The translations under genes and the position numbers were made by a program. Source: Hamiltosporidium tvaerminnensis (lineage: Eukaryota > Microsporidia > Dubosqiidae). From it: a stretch of 64,000 nucleotides of DNA. The stretch's first letter is position 1, and each line of letters opens with the position of its first letter. The stretch covers positions 248,001 through 312,000 of the forward strand of contig CM061249.1 of assembly GCA_022605425.2 (NCBI GenBank), read 5' to 3'. This document shows, one piece after another, positions 22,448 to 32,500 of the stretch. Below the pieces are notes generated by a model. It was not told where the DNA came from. It was given only the letters and a program-made list of their open reading frames with translations, and did no database searches.

Positions 22448-22554
22448 TAAAAGTTTTATTTAATTATCTAAATTTTTTTTATTAATCTTTCAAATACTTT
22501 TTTTTGATGAAATCTGTTTCTATCACTATTAAACAAAATAGTATTTTCATTTTG

Positions 22555-23195
22555 TAAATACCACACTTTTTTTAAACGGTTTCGTTTCAGCTTTCTTTCA
22601 TGGCATTAAGGCAGTTCTAGATTTAAATTATAACTGCTAATAACATACCATCTGTGCTTCTAAATAGATTTCTTCCCAAAACCTTTCATCTAAAAAATAT
22701 GAAGACAATCTACTTACATGGAGTTGCTTGATTCTCTTTAATACTGGGTTCAAGAAGTTATATTGTAAGTCAAACCACACTTTGGACTTCAAATGGCAAA
22801 CATTATTCTCATTTACTTTAAACTTAAACAACCCATTATATTATAGTTCAGTTAAGATATATCTCGGTGACTTACATGAGTTCTACCTAAACGATACAAT
22901 GCTGTGCTAATAGACATAACCTGTTATTAATCATTCCAGTCGTTTGAAAATGAATGTTTTATCTATCTCACTGGTTCTAAGAATCTTAATCCGAGTGAGG
23001 AAAGCTACTTTTGTTCCATGCTTTTATATGGCAATTACTTACAAGTTCAACAGCGGTCTGCGATCTAGGTACATTAAAAACTACAAATAAATTTTTATAA
23101 AAAGTTACATGTCCTACAGACCAAACCCTTCTTATAGTTTAATGATCAACCCAAAAGGCTGTGAAGTTATATTTCCAACAAAAAACCCAATAATT
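22555..23195 (-). mobile_element. Degenerate copy of the ~740-bp element
   Basis: The reverse complements of its blocks are recognisable: TTTCATGGCATTAAGGCAGT and AAACCTTTCATCT at the 3' end, and CATGCTTTTATATGGCAATT plus GTTCAACAGCGGTCTGC in the 5' half. The centre is lost or heavily rearranged. Confidence 0.65.
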
Positions 23196-23269
23196 ATTTA
23201 AAATCAATGTGTTTCAAACATTGCCAAGAATTTTTCTTTAAATATGGCTATCCTTTCTCCACAATTTAA

Positions 23270-23490
23270 TCAAAAACAGAAATGTATGCAAAATAAAATT
23301 AGGTTAAAAATAGAAATTCAATTAAAAATAGAAATGTAAGCAAAAACAGAAATTAAATCAAAAAAAGAAATGTAAGCAAAAATAGAAATTTAATCAAAAA
23401 ATAAAATTAAATCAACCACAGAAATTAAATCAAAAACAGAAATTTAATTTAAAAATAAAATTCAATCCAAAAAAATAAAATTCATTCCAA
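23270..23490. repeat. Tandem (AGAAAT..AATCAAAAA) low-complexity array
   Basis: About ten imperfect repeats of a 15-35 bp unit built from cagaaat, taagcaaaaa and aaatcaaaaa, just downstream of the Nog1 stop. No coding potential. Confidence 0.7.
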
Positions 23491-23624
23491 TAAGTAACCT
23501 ACAGATTGACCCATGAAATTTAAGAATTAAAATTTTTTTAATAAAATTTTTAATTTTTCAAAAAATTATTTAAAAGTCAGAAAAGATAAAGAAATTAAAT
23601 AAAAAAACGAATAAAAATATCAAT

Positions 23625-25211
23625 TTAACGGTATAAATGTTTAGCTTTTGAAGAAGTATGATGTTTCATTCTATATTCATTTTCTTTTCTAAGTTTTTCT
23701 CCTGTCTTATTCTCTTTATTGTTATCTCTAACAATATCTAATACATCCGTTCCATTATTTCGAGTATTACTATCATCTTCAATTCTTTCATCAATATTTT
23801 CAGAATTATTTGGAATATTTTTCCATTTTTCAGGCAATTTACTTCTACTTTTTTCCAAATGCAAAATAATTCTTTTTTTCTTTTCATTAAAAATATCTTT
23901 CAACATTTCCTTTTCTTCAAAACTTAATAAATCATATTCTCTACGAATTACATCAAAATCACCATTTTTTAAATAATTCAAAGCTTCTTCGTGTCTGTCA
24001 ATAAAATCAGTAAAATTTTTTCCTTGCAAAAACTCCGGAATCACAACATCCACCGTCTCTATTTCTTCTTTAATTTCCCCTTCTTTTTTCAAACAACACA
24101 AACTCTTTTCTTTTTTCGAATTTCCTTTCATAATAAGTCTATTACTACTTTTTTCTAAAATTTCTTTTTTTTCTTCAATTCTACTACTCACAAGCATTTC
24201 ACAAGCCATTTTTTTAATTTCTTCTATATTCTGTTGACTGACCGTACTAATAGAAATATATTTTTTATTTTCTATAAATTCTTTAAATACATTATTTTCA
24301 TACTTCTTACATTCTTCTAAATCATTTTTACTCAAAACAATAATTACATTATTTCCTATTAAAGATTCTACATTTTTATAAAGAAGAATTTGATCTTCAA
24401 CCAAATATCCACAACTTTCACTTAAATCTATAAAAAATAAAACAACACTTTTCAAATGTAATAAAGCAATTACAGTTTGTAATTCAATACTATTTTTTTC
24501 AGTAGAATTTATTAAACCAGGAGTATCCAATAATTGAAAAGAAAGTGTGTTATAAACAAAATGTGCCAATGTAAGATTTTGAGTAGTAAACGGATAAGAA
24601 TGAACAGCTGCTATATTTTTATATTCATCGTTTTTTCCAGAAATATTGATTAGAGTATTTAAAAAAGAAGATTTTCCTGTATTTGGATGTCCAATAAGTA
24701 AAATGGTTCGAGTGGTTGGATTTATCTGTGGAAGTCTTGACATATGTTGTCTTATGGTTTCTAAGTATTGTAATGTATTTTTAAGTTTTTTAATATGGTT
24801 TGCCATTTTTCCCAAAGCTGCTTTTTTTAATGTTTTTGATTGAAAAAGTGTGGTTGTATGATTTATAAGAGAAAGAAAATGACTGGCAGTTTTGTTGATG
24901 TAAGAAATTGTTGTAGAAATATGAGAAAGGTGTATTTTATACGTATCTTTGTTATAGAAATGAGAAAGAAGAGTTGAGTGAAAGGGATGGAGATTATCGA
25001 TGTGTGGAAAAGATGTGAGAATGGAGGACAAATGGCTTGTAAAATTTGAAGCAGCTGTTTTTATTTTTGTTGAATAAAATCTGCGTATTTGAGGAAGAGG
25101 TGTTGTTTTGTGTATCATTGTTGGTGTCTGTCGTTGTGTTTTATTTAAAGACGTATCTATAAGTTCAGTGTGTTGAAGAACGGGAGGAATACTTTTAAAA
25201 ATGAATGTCAT
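23625..25211 (-). CDS. NOG1: Nucleolar GTPase Nog1 (60S ribosome assembly)
   Basis: A 528-residue OBG/Nog1-family GTPase needed for 60S subunit maturation in the nucleolus. Residues 1-165 form the helical N-terminal domain. The GTPase domain carries G1 GHPNTGKSS (174-182), G3 DTPG (229-232) and a G4 position reading SKND (294-297), in place of the usual NKxD. A charged C-terminal region follows, including FLQGKNFTDFID and FDVIRREYDLLSFEEKEMLK. The protein is shorter than yeast Nog1 (about 650), as is usual in Microsporidia. The ATG follows a CCC motif at 25216-25218. Its upstream region is a triplicated 159-bp repeat. Bud20 and Cbf5 in this window belong to the same process but are not linked in an operon. 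Confidence 0.9.
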   Translation of the reverse strand: MTFIFKSIPPVLQHTELIDTSLNKTQRQTPTMIHKTTPLPQIRRFYSTKIKTAASNFTSHLSSILTSFPHIDNLHPFHSTLLSHFYNKDTYKIHLSHISTTISYINKTASHFLSLINHTTTLFQSKTLKKAALGKMANHIKKLKNTLQYLETIRQHMSRLPQINPTTRTILLIGHPNTGKSSFLNTLINISGKNDEYKNIAAVHSYPFTTQNLTLAHFVYNTLSFQLLDTPGLINSTEKNSIELQTVIALLHLKSVVLFFIDLSESCGYLVEDQILLYKNVESLIGNNVIIVLSKNDLEECKKYENNVFKEFIENKKYISISTVSQQNIEEIKKMACEMLVSSRIEEKKEILEKSSNRLIMKGNSKKEKSLCCLKKEGEIKEEIETVDVVIPEFLQGKNFTDFIDRHEEALNYLKNGDFDVIRREYDLLSFEEKEMLKDIFNEKKKRIILHLEKSRSKLPEKWKNIPNNSENIDERIEDDSNTRNNGTDVLDIVRDNNKENKTGEKLRKENEYRMKHHTSSKAKHLYR

Positions 25212-25215
25212 TTAA

Positions 25216-25218
25216 GGG
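25216..25218 (-). promoter_or_regulatory. CCC start-proximal motif of NOG1
   Basis: The minus strand reads AACCCTTAAATG, with CCC five to seven bases before the ATG. Confidence 0.55.
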
Positions 25219-25261
25219 TTCTTATAATTTATGCATATAAAAGAATTTGGATTTTTTTAAT

Positions 25262-25715
25262 GCATAAAAGAAAAGTAAGAATAGAAGAAAGATTTTTTTA
25301 AAGAATTTAATGACAAAAATAAATTTATAAGAATATGGAAATAAAAAAACTTATAAGAATTAGAAAAGTAAAATTAGAATAAAGATAGTGTTAAAGAATT
25401 TAAGACAAAAATAAATTTATAAGAATTTGGAAAGTAAGAATAGAGGAAAGCTTTTTTTAAAGAATTTAATGACAAAAATAAATTTATAAGAATATGGAAA
25501 TAAAAAAACTTATAAGAATTAGAAAAGTAAAATTAGAATAAAGATAGTGTTAAAGAATTTAAGACAAAAATAAATTTATAAGAATTTGGAAAGTAAGAAT
25601 AGAAGAAAGCTTTTTTTAAAGAATTTAATGACAAAAATAAATTTATAAGAATATGGAAATAAAAAAACTTATAAGAATTAGAAAACTAAGAATAGAAGAA
25701 AGATAGTTTTAAAGA
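25262..25715. repeat. Three tandem 159-bp units upstream of NOG1
   Basis: The block aagaatttaatgacaaaaat recurs at 25301, 25460 and 25619, a constant 159-bp period. Each unit contains two related half-units (one with aatttaatgac, one with aatttaagac). The copies are almost identical, so the amplification is recent. Confidence 0.9.
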
Positions 25716-26364
25716 ATTTAATAAAAATAGTGTTATTGATTGATTTGTAATACTGTTACTTATAACAGAATATATAATGTATTGATATGTATATTAGAAC
25801 TAACAAAGAAATATAATATTCTTAATATATTTAAAAAGAGATGAAAATGATCATATTTTGAGAAAAAAAAAATAATTTTAATCTTGGTTAAAAAAAAAGA
25901 AAATTATTTTTATTTAAATGTCTGATTATTATTTATTCAAATGTTTAATTTTTATTTATTTAAATGTCTGATTGTTTTTATTTAAATGTCTGATTATTTT
26001 AATCTTTTTTTAAAATAATTCAAGATTTTTTAAATATTATCATATGTTTATTACATAATATTAGAAACCCTTTGAATTTCAGAACATACGTCTTTGTTAA
26101 AGATAAGAAGAATACTAAAACATAGTTTTTAAAATACAAATTAAAATAATTCTTGTAAATTAAAAAAAAGGAAATTTTAAATCAATCTAATCGAAACATG
26201 AATTTTTAATCCAAAAAAAGAATGAAAATTTTAGAAATTGTATATTTAAAGAAATTACTGTTATATTAATCTTTTATCAATCGGTAATAAAAAAAAAGTA
26301 AAACCAATAATCTTATAGCGATAAGAAAAAAAAAAGTATTTTTATTTGAAAAAAAGTGAGTGGA
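25716..26364. other. Intergenic spacer between NOG1 and ferritin
   Basis: A+T-rich. A short TTTAAATGTCTGATTGTTTT-like unit is repeated about four times at 25913-26000. The two genes diverge from this spacer, so promoters for both should lie at its ends. Confidence 0.45.
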
Positions 26365-26874
26365 ATGGAAGTATCAGAGGAAAAAAAGAAAAAAATGACA
26401 GAACTATTATCACAGCAACTGAATCTGGAATATAAAGCATTTTACATATACAGTGCGTGTAATGCATACTTCGATAGAAGTGATGTGGCATTACAGGGAT
26501 TATCAAAATATTTTAAAAAAATGTACAAAGAAGAACTTACACATGCCAAGGGAATAATAGAATATATGAATAAAAACGATATTAATATTGAATTTAAAAA
26601 TATTCAAATTGATGATTTAAAAATTAAATTTGAAAATTTAGATGTTGTTAGTATTTTTGAAAAATGTATAGAATTTGAAAAAGCAGTACAGAAGAATATT
26701 TTGGAAATGTATAAATATGCAGAAGAAAATGATGATTATTCTTTATGTGTGTTTCTTGATCCTTATGTTGCTGAACAGGTAGATTCTATTAAGGAATTGA
26801 AGGATCATTTGAAAAATGCTATAAGATGTAAAGATAATCTCGGTGTTTATATTTTTGATCAATCGTTTTTGTAA
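26365..26874 (+). CDS. Ferritin (heavy-chain type, ferroxidase site present)
   Basis: A 169-residue four-helix ferritin that oxidises Fe(II) and stores iron in a 24-mer shell. Ferroxidase ligands are in place: E22 and Y29 in helix A (LEYKAFYIYSA), E56, E57 and H60 in helix B (KEELTHA), E103 in helix C, and Q138 (AEQVDSIKEL) in helix D. The spacing equals human H-ferritin numbering minus 3 to 5. Length is normal for a cytosolic ferritin. I start at the ATG at 26365; the frame also opens at a GTG nine bases earlier, which is unlikely as a eukaryotic start. No signal peptide is seen. The upstream sequence lacks a clear CCC motif. Confidence 0.93.
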   Translation: MEVSEEKKKKMTELLSQQLNLEYKAFYIYSACNAYFDRSDVALQGLSKYFKKMYKEELTHAKGIIEYMNKNDINIEFKNIQIDDLKIKFENLDVVSIFEKCIEFEKAVQKNILEMYKYAEENDDYSLCVFLDPYVAEQVDSIKELKDHLKNAIRCKDNLGVYIFDQSFL

Positions 26875-28137
26875 AAAATAAAGTAAATGTTTTTGTTATT
26901 TTTTTAAAAATTTAATTTGTCTTTTCTTCTACAGATTAAATAAAAATTAAACTTGTATTTTGGTATCTAATATATATATTTAATAAATCTTGTTTTAATA
27001 TTCTTAATATAAATTTTAAAAGATTTATATTTCTTTAGATTGTTAGATTGTTTTATGTTTGAATAAAAAAAAAAGACTAAAATATTTTTTTATATATTTT
27101 CTAAACAATTATTTCTTGCCGAGATTATTTGAAAAAAGGTTTTATCAAATTCTTATAAACATTTTCATAATAATTACTTCTTTAAAATCTTAAAGTAAAT
27201 CCTATTCTCGATTAAAGTTTATTAAAATAAGTTTCCTTTGTCTCAAGATTAAAATTTTTCTCTTTCTATCCCCGATTATAAAATAATATTTGACTATATA
27301 AATCCTTTTCTAGGTATATCTACAGTATTTATAAATACAATAGAAATATACAACCTATTGAACTTAATAAAGCTTCATTCCTTTGATAAACTTATAATTC
27401 TTTATTTAAATATTTAAATCGTTTTTAATTTATCTAAAATTATAAAATATTAAATATTTCTTTTTTAAGAAAAAAAAAAGGATTTAAATTTAATCCACTA
27501 TTTTTAAATTTTACAAACGAAATGACAGTTTCTATTTAAATATTATCTTTTAAACTTATTTTGCTACTAAGAAAATACAAATATTCTAGATTGTTAGAAA
27601 TTTAATCAACCAACATAAATTATAATACTGGTATAATTATAAGTAAATTTTTAAATCTTCAACAATAGATAATACTGCTTTAAATACAATTTAAATCTTA
27701 ACTATTTTTATATTTATACAGTATTTTTATATTTATACAGTGTTTTTATATTTATACAGTGTTTTTATATTTATACAGTGTTTTTATATTTATAAACTCT
27801 TATTTTATTTATAAAAATAAACTTAAAAAGCAATAAACAGTGTATTAAGTAAAGAAACATTAAATAATAACTTTTTATAAAATATATTTATGAATAAACA
27901 AAGTGTTTATCTAAAGTATTTTCATTACTTTGATTTAATTATATTTCTTTGATAGGAATAGAATAGAAAAAAATATTTTATTTTGTCTATTTACTATTTC
28001 TTTTATTAATTTTAAATTTTCTAAATTTTATACTTTATAATCAATAATCTAATAATGGAAAAATAAATTTTGTAAACAATCAAAAGTCAGCTTCCTACCA
28101 ACCTTAAAACTCCTAAAATTATAGGTTAAAATATTTA
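26875..28137. other. Gene-free A+T-rich spacer
   Basis: No gene seen. It contains five tandem ~20-bp units (atttatacagtgtttttat) at 27712-27795. The right end is the insertion site of the DNA transposon. Confidence 0.5.
27710..27796. repeat. Tandem ~21-bp repeat
   Basis: tttttatatttatacagtg is repeated about four to five times head to tail. Confidence 0.85.
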
Positions 28138-28281
28138 TAGGGTTTTTCGATCAATATAATAATCCTTGCAATCAATATAATAATTTTTCGATCAATATAA
28201 TAATCCTTGCAATCAATATAATAATCCTTGCAATCAATATAATAATTATTTTAAAAAAATAGAAATTTATAAAAAAATTAA
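28138..28281 (+). repeat. Left terminal inverted repeat with 22-bp sub-repeats
   Basis: It contains five copies of GATCAATATAATAAT or CAATCAATATAATAAT at 22-bp steps, alternating TTTTTCGATC and CCTTGCAATC starts. The whole block is repeated inverted at 33383-33526. Repeated motifs of this kind are typical transposase binding sites. Confidence 0.95.
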
Positions 28282-28347
28282 AAAAATAGAAATTTATAAA
28301 ATAAAAATTTAAAAAATAAAATTATAAATAGTACTTGAGATTTATTA

Positions 28348-29418
28348 TTACTCAAGAATCATTTGCCCTACCTCAGCCTTTTGCAAATATCCTAACATTT
28401 TACGGTAAAGGGAACTACAATGTTCTCCCGTGATTTCATTAAATTTTTCATAAATTAATATTCTCAACTGAGGCTCAGTACGAGCACCACCTCGAATTAC
28501 TTTATTTTTCCAGACTGAGAATACATTCTCAATTGGATTAAGAAATGGAGAGTAAGGTGGAAGATATTTTATTCGATACGAAGCAATTTCCTCATCATCA
28601 TTCAATCCACGATAGTGATGAATTCTCGCATTGTCCATTACAAATATTGGAGTCAAAATTCCTTGCCTTTGACAACTTTCATTAATCTCCTTAATAAATA
28701 ATTTGAAATCCTCACCATTTACGGCCCTCTCATGAATCTTATAGTATATCATACCATATTTGTTCATTGCTGCGACTACTGAAATATTTCTACTTCGAGC
28801 TGCTGTTACAGATAGGTATGCAGATTCACCTCTCATGTTACGACCTCTACTGGGGCGTGTGACTACTGCAAACCCAACTTCATCTAAAAAGACAAAGTTT
28901 TTGTCATCGTTATCAACCTCCAACTCACGAAAACTAGTTGCGTAATTGGTTCTTAGCTCAATTGTCGAAAGTGTATTTCTACGCTCAGGCACTAATGTTA
29001 CACGCTTTAGAGTGTAATGGAACTCCCTTAGTGCGCGATCAATTGTACTAGTTGACACATCAATATTAAATGTACATTTGACCCATTCTGCCAACTCATA
29101 CAGGGTTTTTGTACATTCCAAATCAACATAGGCTTGTAAGCTCTCTTTTATTTCCAAGCTTAACTTTGAGCGCCTATCACCACCTCTTTTATCGACAAAT
29201 ACCAAGCCAGTTTTTAAATATCGTCTAACGATACTATTAACCGTCTGGTAATTTATTCGATACATCGAGGCAATTGCGGACATAGAATAGCCTTCTAATG
29301 TCTTTTCAATTATGCGTTCCCGATCATTAATAGAAACTTTTTGTTTCCTCAGAGTTGGAATGGTGGATAGTGAGAGATTTTCATCATGCGATCCAGATGT
29401 TTCTACAAGACACTTCAA
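28348..29418 (-). CDS. DDE transposase (IS630/Tc1-mariner group), start unclear
   Basis: At least 356 residues. The N-terminus has a helix-turn-helix (GYSMSAIASMYRINYQTVNS) and a second one (LAEWVKCTFNIDVSTSTIDR). The catalytic core shows the three acids: D in VFLDEVGF, D in FVMDNARIHH and E in PYSPFLNPIENVF. Thirty-four residues lie between the last two (DD34E). This enzyme cuts and joins the transposon ends. The frame stays open upstream to about 29506 but has no in-frame ATG before the helix-turn-helix. The first listed codon is TTG. A CCC-preceded ATG at 29510-29512 is in another frame and soon hits a stop, so a single-base indel near the start probably inactivated this copy. The rest of the frame is intact. 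Confidence 0.88.
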   Translation of the reverse strand: MKCLVETSGSHDENLSLSTIPTLRKQKVSINDRERIIEKTLEGYSMSAIASMYRINYQTVNSIVRRYLKTGLVFVDKRGGDRRSKLSLEIKESLQAYVDLECTKTLYELAEWVKCTFNIDVSTSTIDRALREFHYTLKRVTLVPERRNTLSTIELRTNYATSFRELEVDNDDKNFVFLDEVGFAVVTRPSRGRNMRGESAYLSVTAARSRNISVVAAMNKYGMIYYKIHERAVNGEDFKLFIKEINESCQRQGILTPIFVMDNARIHHYRGLNDDEEIASYRIKYLPPYSPFLNPIENVFSVWKNKVIRGGARTEPQLRILIYEKFNEITGEHCSSLYRKMLGYLQKAEVGQMILE

Positions 29419-29560
29419 AACATTGTCATTTTCGCACTCTATATATTCCGGTGTTTCACCTACATGGAAATCATATTTGTTCTCGTTGGTATTTTTACCT
29501 GAAATTTGACATGGGAGTTAATTTTATAATGAATGAATTATTTTTTAAATTTCTATTTTT

Positions 29561-29576
29561 TTAATTTTTTTATAAA
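29561..29576. repeat. LINE target-site duplication, 3' side
   Basis: TTAATTTTTTTATAAA, matching 33383-33398. Confidence 0.8.
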
Positions 29577-32500
29577 ATTTTATTTAATTAAATTCTGGGT
29601 TAAAATATTTTTTACCATTTTTACATGTTTTCTTCTACCTCTTTGACCACTTTTGTCTCTTCTTCCAAATCCGACTCTTCATTTATGTTATTGGTCGGTT
29701 CCTCTAAAGTGGTTCCTCCTTGTAAAATAAAGGGGGCTTTATATTTTGGTTTAAAATTTTTGGCACCATCTTCCTCTGTTTTCGCTTCTTTTAAAGGGGG
29801 TATTGGTTCCTCATGCATCTCTGATCTCATAATAACACCCATTGACGCTCTCTCCCAGCTCTCTTCGGCATTTAGTCCTGACTCAAGTCCTCTTCGTCGA
29901 TCAAAGGAAATAGTTTCGACTGTCTTCTTAAGTACTATAGACTGAATGTATGCCTCTACATACATGGGTATTTCTAGTCTTTTAAGATGAGCTTTATGGT
30001 ATTTTGTCACAATACCGTCCCAGGTCATCACATAGGGGATTATCTCAACACTACACCTATAAATAAGACCCAACTCATTGGCTAGCAGGTCATACTTCCT
30101 AAGTTTTTCAGTTTCAACTATTTGAAGTGAATCTTGGGAAGTGATTCCTACTTCAATGAGTGTTATCTTATTCTTCTTCTTATCTAAAATAAATATGTCC
30201 GGTCTGTTATTCCGAATTTTAACATCAGTTTTAATTCTGGTGTCCACTCTTATCTCTGCATACTCATTATCAAGAATTTCTTGAACTGAGTGGCTCCTTA
30301 TTCGTTTTGAAGACTTAAACTTATATCTATTTAGAAGAAGAAGGTGTAGGCATCTGACCACTTCATTATGCCGTCTAGTGTAATCATGGCCTAGCATTTT
30401 TTCGCATCTAGTAGCTAGATGATCCACAGTCTTACCAGACTTCCCGCAATGTTGACACACACCATCTGCTCCCCAGAATACATTTCTATCCTGGATATAG
30501 CAGAACACAGCTTCATTTCGTGGCCTAATATTTCCTCTCTTTAACCACCTTGAAGAGTCACTAACACTCACAAGCTCATTTTTTCTTGCATTATATAACT
30601 TTGAATGGAGTTTTCGTTTTTCTATTTCGTTATATAGTTTTGCAAGTTGAGCTTCTTCTAAACTTTTCTTAGTGACTTCTTCTACCAACCTGTACTTTAC
30701 TTTTAAGAAGCCTTTTATTAGTGCAAGATGGGTTTTATTATTATTCTCCACCTTGAGGATTGCTGCTCGTCTAGTTGATATTTCTTTACTTTTTTCCAGA
30801 CAATCCAAGAGTTGCAGAAGCATATGTTCGCTTCGCAACTCAACACTATGTAGGCCTCTTCCAAGTTCTGTTCTAGGAAGGTATAAACGCTCTTTACATC
30901 CTGGGCGGAGATGTATCTTATTCTTCACCAACACCGCACGCACTGCATCATCTAACTTAGAGAAGTCAGCCGGTTCAAGTCGAAGTACTCCTATGTGGTA
31001 GTTGATTAACGATATCGCATGTTGATTGATTGCAGAAAATAAATTTTTTGCATTTAATCTAGTGTGACAAAGTCTTTCAACTCTTGATATAAGTTTGCTC
31101 TGTACTTCTTCAAATGAGCTACGTGTTGGGATTCCTCTGCTATCTTCTATTATTCCTAAATATTTGTAAACACTAACACCTTCTAGAAGAGTAGCAGTAT
31201 CTTCACAACACGTATCATTTGTGGCTGACTTCTCTTTGTTAATCTCTAAGCCAATCACCTCTAAAAATTCCTTTGCCTCGCCTGTCATAGCACTCAATGT
31301 GGAGCTGTCTTTTGCAAGGAGCTTAAGATCATCAATAAACAAGAGATGATTAGTAGAATGGGATTCTGCATCTGTTTGTACTGTCACTTTTGTGTATTTT
31401 TCATTAAGCTTTCGGCTTAATGGATCCATACACAACACAAATAACAAAGGTGACAGACTATCTCCTTGTAGAATCCCTCTATCAATCTTCTTGCTCATGA
31501 TTTTTTCAGGCCCTACTGATATATCAATTTTCCATTTTGATATAATTACCTTAATAAATTTCAGGATCCAATCAGGTAAATTAAGGTTTTCAATGCATTG
31601 AGTTAAATAAGCATGATCTATTGAATCATAAGCTTTTTTAACATCAATCCATGTTGCCTTAAGATTATTTCCATACTCTTTATTTAAGGCAATATTCAGT
31701 AGAGCCTGCTCTTTCGCTCCCTGCACACCTCTTACCGCCCCTAATTGGTTCTCTGCAAGCAACCCTCGCCTTTCCACTTCAAGTTGAACGACTTTCGTTA
31801 CACACTTTGTCGTTAACTTATAGAGGTTGGACATACAAGTGATTGGCCTGTAGTCAGAGCCTCTTCGTGGAATTCCTTTCGGTATCAAATACGTAAGCCC
31901 GCAGTAAAACCAATCAGCTTGAGGTCTTCCTTCTAAACATTTAAATTTCACAATATCATAAAGATATTTGTGTAGAGTTGTAAGTTTCTTAATGAAAAAA
32001 TTGTAAATACCATCAATTCCAGCAGCTTTCCAATTAGGGAGCCAATTAATGATATTCACAAATTCATCAAGTGAAGGAAACGTGGTCGGATGATTATCTG
32101 ATACAAATGGAATCAAATAATCATCGTACGTGACTGTGTCATCATTTTTGTTCCACATTGTAGACCAAAAACTCACAATTTCATCACGGCTAACCACATG
32201 CTCGGATTCCACACGCTCGGATAACCCACGATAAAATCGACCTCGGAAAAGCTCAAACATACGATTCTCTTTTCGGAATTGCTTCCTACTTTCATGCACC
32301 GTAATTTTTTTCTCGTAAACATTCAAAGACTCATTCTTCTTAACTAAAGCCTCAGAAAGATCAGTTACGCTGCTCAAGTTTAAATTAAACTCTCGCATGA
32401 TTTTCTTAAGGCTCTTCGTTTCCGAAGTGGAGAGCTTTTCCTGCTTACGAGCTTTCTCGAGGAGATCTTTGGAAAGTACTAACTTAGAAATTTTACTTTC

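Noticed and set aside
26356-26364. Upstream GTG start for ferritin
   Set aside because: Eukaryotic initiation at GTG is rare, and the ATG nine bases later gives the normal ferritin N-terminus.
29500-29517. Intron explaining the transposase start
   Set aside because: I tested GT...AG pairs downstream of the CCC-ATG (for example GTAAAAATACC to CATGTAG); none restores the reading frame.
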